DNA from: Gammaproteobacteria bacterium
Lineage (GTDB): Bacteria > Pseudomonadota > Gammaproteobacteria > Pseudomonadales > Azotimanducaceae
Length of the DNA: 14,871 bases
NCBI GenBank assembly: GCA_026706425.1
Contig: JAPOYW010000171.1
Coordinates: 1 to 14,871, forward strand
Direction of reading: 5' to 3'
This document shows positions 7,577 to 14,871 of the stretch, piece after piece; the stretch's first letter is position 1; each line of letters begins with the position of its first letter. Below the pieces are notes generated by a model. That model was not told the origin of the DNA, did no database searches, and saw only the letters and a list, made by a program, of their open reading frames with translations. A program made the position numbers and the translations under genes.

Positions 7577-8653
7577 GTGAGTTCACTCGCAGAGAAAATC
7601 GCACGGATCGCACGGAATGCGCCGCCGGTTCCGCCGATGGGCGGTCGCGGGACGGGACAAGGGCGCCGTTCGCCGGGCGCTGGTGATCGCTGCATCGCGT
7701 TGCTCGTGCTGCTTGCGGTTGTCGGTCCGGTTCCCGCATTCGCCGGCGAAGCGGGGATCGACGTGCCGATGCGCCGCGATGTCGGCGCCACGGTACGCGA
7801 CCGGGTGGTGGAGTCCGATCCGGTCGGCGTCCAGCCGGCGGCGGAGATGCTGCTCCTCGAGATCGGGATACTGCGCCGGGAACTCGGGGTGGACGACTTC
7901 CCCGCCCGGCCCGAGCCGCAGGGCAACCGCCGACTGGCCCACGTGTACGTGAAGTCGCTGGAAGTGATGTCGAAGGTGGTTGCCGTGCAACGTCGTCTCG
8001 GCGTCGCCGAGAGTTCCGTGCGGGGCATGCCGGTGGACGAGGTCTCGTCCGACGATGTGCTCGCGGCCGTGCAGGATCTCGTCGACGGCGTCCGCAGGAT
8101 CAAGACGCAGATGGTCATCGAGACCGAAGCCGACGCGACCGGGATGTCGGGACCGCCGACGCTGTCGGCGGCGTACATGAACCTCGCCCGCGCGTCCGCC
8201 CTGCTCGACGGGCTGGTCGGGCGCGAAACGACCCCGGCGGACGTCTACCGCAGCGTCAGCGCCGTCGTCGAGGACATGAACCTGGTCGCGGCGAAGCTGC
8301 AGGTGACGCTCGACGTCGCCGCGCCGGCGGTCGACGGCGCCAAGGATTCCGTCGACGTTGCCCAGCAGGCCCTGCGGGCGGCCTACAAGATCGTCCTCCT
8401 GCAGGCCAGGCTGGGAATGGACGCCTCCGCCGTCCCGACGCTGACGATGGTGCGGGTCACGCCGGCGGAGGCCTACGACCTGACCGGCGTGCTGCAGGCC
8501 GAACTGGCGCGGATCAAGTGGCATCTCGGCATCAACGTGCCGACGAGCGAATTCACGGGACAGGCCCAGAACCGGAACGCCGCCGACGTGTTCGCGCAGA
8601 TGCTGCTCGTCGTCCGCAACCTGGATCAGCTTACCGCCGGAACGGAGACCTAG
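7577..8653 (+). CDS. Exported helical-repeat protein B, paralog of protein A
   Basis: A 358-residue protein colinear with protein A through all eight repeat units (residues about 85-358). The likeness is strongest in unit six, where 29 of 37 residues from DVAQQ to VRVTP match. Its first unit has lost the T-P-x-x-V-Y opening that other units keep. The N-terminus is long and basic, then hydrophobic at about 38-56 ending AFA, so export to the periplasm is expected. The start is GTG 7577, with AGGGGG about eight bases upstream; an ATG at 7637 would also keep the signal segment but lacks a ribosome-binding site. The stop is one base before the amt start, so translation of the two is probably coupled. 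No family is recognised. Keeping both copies around a porin suggests partner or ligand specialisation, possibly as a heteromeric pair. Confidence 0.8.
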   Translation: MSSLAEKIARIARNAPPVPPMGGRGTGQGRRSPGAGDRCIALLVLLAVVGPVPAFAGEAGIDVPMRRDVGATVRDRVVESDPVGVQPAAEMLLLEIGILRRELGVDDFPARPEPQGNRRLAHVYVKSLEVMSKVVAVQRRLGVAESSVRGMPVDEVSSDDVLAAVQDLVDGVRRIKTQMVIETEADATGMSGPPTLSAAYMNLARASALLDGLVGRETTPADVYRSVSAVVEDMNLVAAKLQVTLDVAAPAVDGAKDSVDVAQQALRAAYKIVLLQARLGMDASAVPTLTMVRVTPAEAYDLTGVLQAELARIKWHLGINVPTSEFTGQAQNRNAADVFAQMLLVVRNLDQLTAGTET

Positions 8654-8654
8654 G

Positions 8655-10064
8655 ATGAATACCGAACCAACCGACAAGGCTCGACGGCAGCGTCCCCGGA
8701 GGTTCCGAGCGAACCGCGCCGGGGTCGGCGCGGTGCTCGCGCTGATGCTGTCGGTGGGCGCGACGTCCGCCAGCGGCCAGACCCTGGACAGCGGCGACAC
8801 GGCCTGGCTCGCGATGGCCAGCGCGCTGGTGCTGTTCATGACGATCCCGGGCCTCGCGCTGTTCTACGGCGGCCTCGTCAGAGCGAACAACGTGGTGTCC
8901 GTGCTGCTGCAGTGCGTCGCGATCACCGCCGTGGTCAGCGTCGTGTGGTTCGTGGCGGGCTACAGTCTGGCCTTCGGCAACACCGTGTCGCAGCTGATCG
9001 GCGACACGAGCAGGTTCTTCTACCAGGGGCTGGCCGAGGACGCGCTGATCGGCACGGTTCCGGAATCGGTGTTCGCGACCTTCCAGCTGACCTTCGCGAT
9101 CATCGCGCCGGCGCTCATCGTCGGCGCCTTCGTCGAGCGGATGCGCTTCTCGGCCGTGCTGCTGTTCACGGGCGCCTGGTCGCTCCTGGTCTACTCGCCG
9201 GTCGCGCATTGGGTCTGGGGCGGCGGGTGGCTCGGCCAACTCGGCCTGCTCGACTACGCCGGGGGCACGGTGGTCCATGTCACGGCGGGCACCGCCGCCA
9301 TCGTCGCGGCCAAGGTGCTTGGGCCGAGACAGGGATTTCCGGACGGGACCAAGCCGCCTCACAGCACGGTCCTGGCGGTGGTCGGCGCCGCGATGCTGTG
9401 GTTCGGCTGGTTCGGCTTCAACGGCGGCAGCGCGCTCGGCGCCAACGGCGACGCCACGATGTCCATCGTCGTGACCCAGTTGTCCGCGTCCGCCGGCGTG
9501 CTCGTGTGGATGGGCATGGAGTGGATACGGAACGGCAAGCCCACGGCGGTCGGTGCGATCATCGGCGCCATCGCCGGCCTCGCCAGCATCACGCCCGCAT
9601 CCGGATTCGTGAGTCCCGTCGGCGCCGTTGCCATGAGCGTTGCCGGCTCGTTCCTGTGCTTCGTGATGACCGGCTTCATCAAGCGCACGCTGAAGATCGA
9701 CGATTCGCTGGACGTCTTTCCCGTCCACGCCGTCGGCGGGGGCTTCGGCACGGTGCTCGCCGCCGTGTTCGCGAGCGATGCGCTGGGCGTGTTCGCCGGC
9801 CAGCACTACATCGTCGTCTCCGACCAGTTGGGGGTGCAGGCGCTCGGCCTGATCGCGGTCGCGAGCTATACGGCGGTCGCGACGTGGGTGATCCTGAAGG
9901 TCGTCGGCGCGATCGTGCCGAACCGGGTGCCTGCGGAGGACGAATCGGACGGTCTCGACCTGGTCTTCCACGGCGAGCGCGGCTACGTGATGGAGATCGA
10001 CGGAGCGGCCATCGGAAACGCCGAGAAGACCGCGGCCCGGGTGGACGAGCGGGTGTCGACTTGA
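8655..10064 (+). CDS. amt: Ammonium transporter Amt
   Basis: A 469-residue inner-membrane protein of the Amt/MEP/Rh family that conducts ammonium. Family motifs in order: GLALFYGGLVR (66-76), FQLTFAIIAPALIVGA (143-158) with both gate phenylalanines F143 and F147, VAHWVWGGG (183-191), DYAGGTVVH (200-208), WFGFNGGSA (252-260) and DVFPVHAVGG (353-362). The conserved aspartate (D200) and the pore twin histidines (H208 and H358) are present, so it should be active. The C-terminal tail has GLDLVFHGERGY, the usual cytoplasmic segment contacted by GlnK. Residues 22-41 look like a cleavable signal peptide, common in this family. GGAG seven bases upstream supports ATG 8655. Unlike the usual glnK-amtB pair, no P-II gene is next to it. 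Its neighbours are the repeat protein B (one-base gap) and a CsgG-like gene (four-base overlap), an unusual setting. Confidence 0.96.
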   Translation: MNTEPTDKARRQRPRRFRANRAGVGAVLALMLSVGATSASGQTLDSGDTAWLAMASALVLFMTIPGLALFYGGLVRANNVVSVLLQCVAITAVVSVVWFVAGYSLAFGNTVSQLIGDTSRFFYQGLAEDALIGTVPESVFATFQLTFAIIAPALIVGAFVERMRFSAVLLFTGAWSLLVYSPVAHWVWGGGWLGQLGLLDYAGGTVVHVTAGTAAIVAAKVLGPRQGFPDGTKPPHSTVLAVVGAAMLWFGWFGFNGGSALGANGDATMSIVVTQLSASAGVLVWMGMEWIRNGKPTAVGAIIGAIAGLASITPASGFVSPVGAVAMSVAGSFLCFVMTGFIKRTLKIDDSLDVFPVHAVGGGFGTVLAAVFASDALGVFAGQHYIVVSDQLGVQALGLIAVASYTAVATWVILKVVGAIVPNRVPAEDESDGLDLVFHGERGYVMEIDGAAIGNAEKTAARVDERVST

Positions 10065-11098
10065 ATCCGGCGCGAACCGCGGCCGCCGCGTCTCTGGCGC
10101 TTGCCTTTTTCGGCGCGGCGGCGACCCACGCGGAGTACCTTGCCTATGCCGTGGGCAAGGGCGCCAGGCTGCCGCTCCCGGAATCCGTCGCCGGAATCGA
10201 CCCGCACTACCTCGTGGAACTGCACTGGGGATACCGCGGCGGGCGTTCGACCCTCTCGGTGATGCCCGTTGCCGACGCCAGCGGCGCCGGTTCGCCGTCC
10301 TCTTCCCCTCGCGCAGCAGGGCGCGCAGATGCCGGGGCGGGCGTTCCCCTGGCCGCGATCCACGCGGTGGTCGTGGAGGCCCTGCACCGAACCGGTCGTT
10401 TCGAGGTGGACGGGGACCCGACCGGCGCCGCGCCGGACCGGGCGCGGTCCGATGGCCATACGCTCGAGGTGTCGGTGACGACCTACGAGTCCGGTTTCGA
10501 GAAACGGGTCGTCAATCCGCGTGCGCGGCGGACGCAGGGGGCACAGATCGAAAAAGGACGAGTCGTGTTGCGCATGCGTCTCGTCGGCCCCGCCGGGGAG
10601 ACGAGGCTCGTCGATCAGTTCGAGGCCGTCGTCGAGAAGCCGCGCCCGGATACCGCGTCTGCGGTCACCGCCGACGGATTGCCGGCCGATCTCTTGCAGT
10701 CGTCCATAGGGCAGGCGTTGCTGGCGGCGGTCAACAAGGGCGTATTCGAGACCGTCAAGGTCGCTGGACCGTTGCCGGTGTCGGGCCGCGTTGTCAGGGC
10801 GGAAGAGGATCGGCTTTGGGTGAATCTTGGCGGCGGCGCCGTCTCGGTCGGCGACGAACTCGAAGTGACGGCCATGGGGGAGGCGTTGGTCGATCCGGAA
10901 ACGGGCCTCGATCTCGGCGGCGTGGAGACCACGGTCGCGACGGTTCGCGTGGTCCAGGTCGAAGAACGCTTCAGCATCGCGCAGACGCTGTCGGCGAACG
11001 GAGCTCCCGCCCGCGGCGACCGCGTCCGGCCGACGACGAGCCCTGCGGGGTTCAAGTTCGCGCCGGCCTGGGATCCCCCGGGGCGCGAGGCCTTCTAA
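10061..11098 (+). CDS. Exported CsgG/FlgT-like envelope protein
   Basis: A 345-residue protein with an N-terminal signal peptide (about 1-24, ending THA) and no lipobox cysteine. The middle part resembles the CsgG/FlgT-type alpha-beta fold: an early helix before TGRFEV (111-116), strands LEVSVTTYESG and GRVVLRMRLVG, then a helix GQALLAAVNKGVF. The last 100 residues (GRVVRAEEDRLWVNLG, VGDELEV, DPETGLDLG, then RVVQVEERFS) follow the small beta-barrel pattern found at the C-terminus of FlgT-like and related proteins. The start is a rare TTG sharing four bases (TTGA) with the amt stop; no in-frame ATG or GTG lies nearby, and the signal peptide fits directly after this TTG. The coupling suggests it is made with Amt. 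Its job, perhaps in envelope assembly, is not known; the family assignment is by pattern only. Confidence 0.65.
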   Translation: MNPARTAAAASLALAFFGAAATHAEYLAYAVGKGARLPLPESVAGIDPHYLVELHWGYRGGRSTLSVMPVADASGAGSPSSSPRAAGRADAGAGVPLAAIHAVVVEALHRTGRFEVDGDPTGAAPDRARSDGHTLEVSVTTYESGFEKRVVNPRARRTQGAQIEKGRVVLRMRLVGPAGETRLVDQFEAVVEKPRPDTASAVTADGLPADLLQSSIGQALLAAVNKGVFETVKVAGPLPVSGRVVRAEEDRLWVNLGGGAVSVGDELEVTAMGEALVDPETGLDLGGVETTVATVRVVQVEERFSIAQTLSANGAPARGDRVRPTTSPAGFKFAPAWDPPGREAF

Positions 11099-12084
11099 GA
11101 CCCTCGCGCCCGCTGCCGGGTTTTCATCGAAGATGCCAGATCGCCGGCCGACATGATCGAACGGGCCGACGATGTCCGTCCGCGAAGACCGGAAAAGGAT
11201 CGGTTGGCGCGGTCGGCGGATCGTTGGCCAAGACCGAACAGACGCCGCCCGTCGAATTCGCCTCTTGGGGGGATCTGGTCAACCGCTTCGGCGTCAACGG
11301 TACCGAAGCCCATCCGACGCTGATTCTGGTCGACGAGAGCCAGAACTTCTCGCCGGATGCGGGTCGTTTGCTGCGGGCGCTGCATGCCCAGCAGCACTTC
11401 CCGTTCACGCTGGTCTGCGGCGGCTTGAGCGACACCCGCAACCGACTGCGGGATATGGGCATATCGCGCCTAAGCAGCGATGCGGAATTGCGCGTCGGCG
11501 CGTTGGCGGCGGACGAAGGCCGGGAAGTAATCCTGCAGACGTTGCTCTGGACGCTGGAACGCTGCGCGGCACCGCCCGTCCTGCGAACGGTGGAGCAAGT
11601 CGAGCACTGGGCGGCCGCGTTGGCCCGGCGCGCACTTGGCTGGCCGCAGCACCTGGCCTGCTGCATTCGCGGCGCGTGGCGGGCTCTGGCGGAGGCCGAG
11701 CCTCCGGATCTGGGCGACGAGCGCGGCTTGCGCACAGCACTGCAGTACGGCGACGAGATGTGCCAACGCGACTACGACGGCCGGGTGGAGGCGTCGAGGA
11801 CAGATCCGTCGGTCATCCTTGCGGTCCATCGCGTGTTGACGAACGGCGGCTACTGGCGAGATGTGCACCGTGCGGCCAGCACCGCCGTTGCTCGGCTCGC
11901 CGACGATGACGCCGCATTACACCGGCACAACCACCCGAGCGGAATGATCGAGTGTATCCAGGCGATGCTGCAGGCCGGTGCAATCGCGGAGACCGGCGAC
12001 GCCGGCGAGATGGCCGTTCCCATCCCGTCGCTGACGGCACACGTCGAGCGGTTGGCCTCCCGAAGGCGTCGACGGTCAGACTAG
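11099..12084 (+). pseudogene. 5'-truncated ExeA-like AAA ATPase remnant
   Basis: An open frame covering about 290 residues to the TAG at 12084 matches the C-terminal two-thirds of ExeA-like AAA ATPases: FASWGDLVNRF, then Walker B TLILVDESQNF, then LLRALHAQQHFPFTLVCGGLSDT and GISRL, and a C-terminal region ending VPIPSLTAHVERLA. The N-terminal domain with Walker A is absent, and no credible start codon opens this frame (TTG 11224 is the first). Upstream, 11099-11190, another phase reads VFIEDARSPADMIERADD, which could be more of the same protein before a frameshift; that is a guess. Without a P-loop the product cannot be a working ATPase. It lies directly after the CsgG-like stop and tail to tail with an ankyrin remnant, so the stretch looks like a decayed insertion. 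Confidence 0.7.
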
Positions 12085-12117
12085 CCGGCGCCGAAGCAAT
12101 TCGCTGCCGCTTTGGCG

Positions 12118-12600
12118 CTACGAGAGGGAATCGACTACCGGCCCGTGCCAGCGCACGGATCGCGTCGCCGCCGACGCCGCGGGCGGCAAATAGGTGCAAG
12201 GGCGTTCGCCCGACGCCGTCCCGCACGTTCGGATCGGCGCCGTGGTCGAGCAGGATGCGAACCTTCCCGCCGTGACCGTGATTGGCGTCGTGGTGCAGGA
12301 GCGTGCGTTCGCCGGCGCCCTCGTTGATGTCCCACCCATGGCTTTGCAGTAGCGGAATCGCGTCGGTCATCGCGGTCGACGGCATGAACTTGATCGGGCC
12401 GCGGTTGGGATCGGCACCGCGTTCGAGCAGGAAACGAACGCCCGCGATGTCGCCGTTGCGAAGCTTCCAGGACAGCGGCGTATCGCCATTGAAATGCACC
12501 GTCGTCTGTACATCGATGTCGGCACCCCGATCGAGGAGCAACCGGGCCACTGCGGTGGATTGCCAGTGGTGGATAGGTGGATAGTATCGTTATCGGCCAC
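12118..12600 (-). pseudogene. Frame-disrupted ankyrin-repeat gene remnant
   Basis: The minus strand encodes three to four ankyrin repeats: VARLLLDRGADIDV, FLLERGADPN, ILLDHGADPN and GRTPLHLFAARG. The frame carrying them starts at a GTG at 12550 in mid-repeat, with a TAA just upstream. In the next phase the preceding bases read NDTIHLSTTGNP, exactly the half-repeat expected before AVARLLLDRGAD, so a single-base loss near 12560 appears to have broken one gene (possible original GTG at 12600). At the other end, after about residue 140, the ankyrin pattern stops and the frame runs on antisense to the ATPase remnant; another phase stops at 12118. Bacterial ankyrin proteins mediate protein contacts. 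This one is probably not functional as read. Confidence 0.65.
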
Positions 12601-12762
12601 CTGCGACCGAGCGGCTTCGCCCGGTCGGGTTGCCCGAGCATGGGGTGCTGTCAGCGAACAAGCCAGCGCGTCGCGCGAGTACACGAGCCGTCCAGGAGCG
12701 ATCCAAACCCGTCTCGGTAAGAATGCGACCTAATTGTGAACATCAGGGCTTCGTAAGGGGTC

Positions 12763-12771
12763 GGGGGAGGA
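12763..12771 (+). promoter_or_regulatory. Strong Shine-Dalgarno sequence for the lipoprotein gene
   Basis: GGGGGAGGA ends three bases before the ATG at 12775. It is the clearest ribosome-binding site in the window and fixes this start, which also places the lipoprotein signal at the right distance. Confidence 0.7.
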
Positions 12772-12774
12772 TCG

Positions 12775-13224
12775 ATGCCTGACCGGCGCCGTCGGGCAGC
12801 GGCGTTCTATGCGCTGCTGTCCGTGTTGGCCGCCATCCTGTCGGGCTGCGCGGGTTCCTCGATTCGTGCCGCGTCGGAGGCCGGGGCGGATCCCGCGGCG
12901 GCGCTGGCGATTCCGGAGGAACTGCTCCTCGACGTGGGAATCGCCGTTTTCGATGCCCCGGGTCCGAGCCTGGACGGCGATGCCGACGAATCCGTGTTCC
13001 AGAACGACGAAGTGCTCAGGGCCGAGCGCAACTACCTGCCGTACGTCATCGGCGAGCATCTGCAGGCGGCGCGGTCGTGGGGGGCCGTTCGGGTCATCCC
13101 CGGACCTAGGGCGGCCATCGATGTGACGGTGACGGGCACCATCACCCAGTCCGACGGCGAGTCGCTGACCTTTCGCGCCAAGACGACCGATGCCAGGGGG
13201 GTCGTGTGGTTCGACAACGAATAA
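12775..13224 (+). CDS. Lipoprotein, N-terminal part of a stop-interrupted gene
   Basis: A 149-residue product with a basic start, a hydrophobic segment and a lipobox LSGC (C25), so it should be lipidated and exported. The mature part holds a beta-rich region (DVGIAVFDAPGP near 53-64; IDVTVTGTITQSDGESL near 114-130) and ends at WFDNE just before TAA 13222-13224. The same frame continues past that stop without another for 532 codons, reading naturally as one protein (Y-R-A-D-A-E then DPFAPAYTALAADMAAS). I therefore take this as the front part of a 681-residue lipoprotein cut by a nonsense codon. If translation does end here, a short lipoprotein is still made. I do not recognise the family. It is separated from the five-gene run by decayed DNA and has its own strong ribosome-binding site. 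Confidence 0.75.
   Translation: MPDRRRRAAAFYALLSVLAAILSGCAGSSIRAASEAGADPAAALAIPEELLLDVGIAVFDAPGPSLDGDADESVFQNDEVLRAERNYLPYVIGEHLQAARSWGAVRVIPGPRAAIDVTVTGTITQSDGESLTFRAKTTDARGVVWFDNE
13222..13224 (+). other. In-frame TAA joining the two halves of the lipoprotein gene
   Basis: The codon after GAC AAC GAA is TAA, while the frame is open for 149 codons before and 531 after. A single change from a tyrosine codon (TAC or TAT) would create it, and tyrosine suits the local sequence. It may be a real nonsense mutation or a base-calling error. Confidence 0.6.
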
Positions 13225-13299
13225 CGGGCAGATGCGGAGTCCGGCTCGTATGACCGCGGCGAGGAGTTCGAGGATCCGTTCGCACCGGCCTACACGGCG

Positions 13300-14820
13300 T
13301 TGGCGGCCGACATGGCAGCCAGTCTCCGCGCCCTGGCCCTCGATGATCTTGCGCGCATACGCGCCGTGGCCGAGGTCGGCTTCGGCCATTCCCTTGTCCC
13401 GGAAGCGTTCGCCAGGCACGTCGAGCCGAAGCCGGAAGGGGGACATGAACTGCGTCGCCTGCCGGCAGACGGGGATCCCATGCTGGCGCGGGTCCGGGAT
13501 ATCCGCCAGCGCGAGCAGGCGTTCATCGACCAGGTCAACGAGTACTACGACGACTTCTCGGCCGGTATCCAAGGGGCCTACCACGAGTGGCGCGCTCAGG
13601 CGTTCAGCAGCCGGCGGGAGCAGCGCGAACTCAAGCTGAGGGCGGACGCCTACGCGTTGCTCGGTTCGGCGCGGATCGTCGCCGGGCTGGCACGCATGGA
13701 CCACGATCTGCCGGGCCGTCTAGGCTTCGATTGGGTAGCGCGGGGCATGGGGCTGATTCGCGGGGCGGATGCCAGCGAGGGAGAGATTCGCGAGAGCTCG
13801 GAGTCGCTGCAGAAAGTCGGTTCCTCGACGGCGGCGAGCCTGCTGCCGCACACCACCGACTTGGAGAACCGAACCACGAGACTGCAACGCGGCGTGGACG
13901 CCCGGTACGACCAATTGCGCATGATACTTGGACGTCTGTACCGGGAAGAGTTCGGACTCCCACCCGACCCGTCCGAGCCAGAGCCACAAGCGGAGGGGGA
14001 ACAGCCGCCGGAATCTGCGTCTGCCGCTGCGGCGCGGCAAGGACGGCCGATGGTTGACGAATCGGCTGAACCCGCGTCGTCCTCGAGCGCCGTCCCCGGC
14101 ACATGGCTCGACAGGCAGACGTCCGACGCCGAGGACGAGATCCGGGCCGGGAACGTCCAGGCGGCGATCAACATGCTGGACCAGATTCTCGACGAGAGCG
14201 AAGAGCTGGGCACCCTGGCGGTGGCACGGGTCTACACGTTGCTCGCTCTCGGACACTTCGCGCAGTCCGACGATGGACGGGCGCTGAGTGCGTTCAACCA
14301 CGTCGTGAACCGGGCTTGCGCGAACATCTGCTCGTCGGGAACCGCGGGGGCGGCCAGCGAGAGGCGACGCCACTTCAACCCGATCCGACCCACCGTGTAT
14401 GAGTTCATCGCCGCAGCCCAGGAGGAGATCTACTACGGCGATTTCGACTACGCCATCGGCATGCTGACCGACCTCGTCGGCGACCCGCTGGCCAGCCCTC
14501 CGAAGACGATGAACCGCGCCGTGGCGAAAGGCCTTGGCGTGTTCGCGCTGCGGCCTTCGGAACGGGCGGCGGCGTATCAGGCGCTCGCGAGGGCCTATGT
14601 CGGGAAGGAGGATTACACGGCGGCCTCGGTGGTCTACGAGACGATCCTCGGCATGACGAAAGTGCCGGCTTGGCACCGTGACATCAGCAACGAAAGCCTC
14701 GCCCTGATCTACTTCTCGCGGGGGGCCTACCGGAAGTCCCTGGAATACCAACGGGCTTGGCTGGAAACCTCGAACTGGGTGGGAGAGGCCTGTCCGAAGG
14801 TTTGTCCGTCGGACCCCTAG
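13300..14820 (+). CDS. TPR-like C-terminal part of the interrupted lipoprotein gene
   Basis: A 506-codon frame, in phase with the lipoprotein at 12775. The only starts are a TTG at 13300 and an ATG at 13312, neither with a good ribosome-binding site and neither with a signal peptide, so it is unlikely to be a separate gene. The first third is helical and charged (IRQREQAFIDQVNEYYDDF, about residues 67-85). A proline-, glutamate- and serine-rich linker follows at about 224-268. The last 230 residues show TPR-like helical hairpins: ARVYTLLALGHFAQSDDGRA, EEIYYGDFDYAIGML, YQALARAYVGKEDYTAASVV and LALIYFSRGAYRKSLEYQ. TPR lipoproteins usually scaffold envelope complexes; the partner here is unknown. 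It ends at TAG 14818-14820 in front of a hairpin. Confidence 0.7.
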   Translation: MAADMAASLRALALDDLARIRAVAEVGFGHSLVPEAFARHVEPKPEGGHELRRLPADGDPMLARVRDIRQREQAFIDQVNEYYDDFSAGIQGAYHEWRAQAFSSRREQRELKLRADAYALLGSARIVAGLARMDHDLPGRLGFDWVARGMGLIRGADASEGEIRESSESLQKVGSSTAASLLPHTTDLENRTTRLQRGVDARYDQLRMILGRLYREEFGLPPDPSEPEPQAEGEQPPESASAAAARQGRPMVDESAEPASSSSAVPGTWLDRQTSDAEDEIRAGNVQAAINMLDQILDESEELGTLAVARVYTLLALGHFAQSDDGRALSAFNHVVNRACANICSSGTAGAASERRRHFNPIRPTVYEFIAAAQEEIYYGDFDYAIGMLTDLVGDPLASPPKTMNRAVAKGLGVFALRPSERAAAYQALARAYVGKEDYTAASVVYETILGMTKVPAWHRDISNESLALIYFSRGAYRKSLEYQRAWLETSNWVGEACPKVCPSDP

Positions 14821-14851
14821 CCCGGATATCTCACCAGTGGCCGCGATGATG

Positions 14852-14869
14852 CGCGCCCTTGCGGGCGCG
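14852..14869 (+). terminator. Candidate intrinsic terminator at the window edge
   Basis: CGCGCCC (14852-14858) pairs perfectly with GGGCGCG (14863-14869) around a four-base loop TTGC, 31 bases after the stop at 14820, and is followed by TT at the window end. The length of the T-run cannot be seen, so terminator status is provisional. Confidence 0.45.
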
Positions 14870-14871
14870 TT

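Noticed and set aside
3696..7739. A 1347-codon minus-strand open frame opposite the GT2 gene, protein A, the porin and the intergenic regions.
   Set aside because: It is low-complexity, rich in R, G, H and P, and overlaps well-supported genes on both strands. Long antisense frames are expected at this GC content.
8631..9971. A 446-codon minus-strand frame opposite amt.
   Set aside because: The composition is D/H/R/G-rich and repetitive, and the plus strand carries a complete Amt with all pore residues.
14818..14843. A CCCGGATATCTCACCA string after the last stop that could be an insertion-sequence end.
   Set aside because: It looked vaguely familiar as a transposon terminus, but no partner repeat, transposase or target duplication is visible in the window.

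Overview
The window is GC-rich proteobacterial DNA (about two-thirds G+C by eye). The mix of families suggests a gammaproteobacterium: a MalT-type LuxR regulator, an alginate-export-type outer-membrane porin, Amt, a CsgG/FlgT-like envelope protein and an ExeA-like ATPase remnant. The assignment is an inference. No rRNA, tRNA, CRISPR array or intact mobile element was seen.

Layout. (1) Positions 1-2254, minus strand: a large MalT-like LuxR-family ATPase regulator, cut by the window edge before its C-terminal DNA-binding domain. (2) 2491-3699, plus: a GT87-type polytopic glycosyltransferase, convergent with (3) 3722-4777, minus: a GT2 polyprenyl-phosphate sugar synthase. The second could make the lipid-linked donor the first uses. 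(4) 4778-5114: a 337-base promoter region with two copies of an ACTACGTA box. (5) 5115-11098, plus: a compact five-gene run of helical-repeat exported protein A, an alginate-export-like porin, helical-repeat paralog B, the ammonium transporter Amt and a CsgG/FlgT-like exported protein. B, amt and the last gene are tightly packed (1-base gap, then a 4-base overlap). (6) 11099-12600: a decayed stretch holding the C-terminal part of an AAA ATPase (plus) and a frame-disrupted ankyrin-repeat gene (minus), tail to tail. (7) 12775-14820, plus: a lipoprotein with C-terminal TPR-like repeats, split by an in-frame TAA at codon 150, followed by a hairpin at the window end.

The most interesting part is the five-gene run. 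Two colinear paralogs built from eight units of a helical repeat of about 38 residues (hallmark T-P-x-x-V-Y) bracket a porin and lead directly into Amt. I do not recognise this repeat family. The arrangement suggests an envelope-spanning module for a small nitrogenous or anionic solute: porin in the outer membrane, repeat proteins in the periplasm, Amt in the inner membrane. That role is inferred from gene order only. The porin also carries a perfect 57-bp in-frame tandem duplication inside its best-conserved segment.
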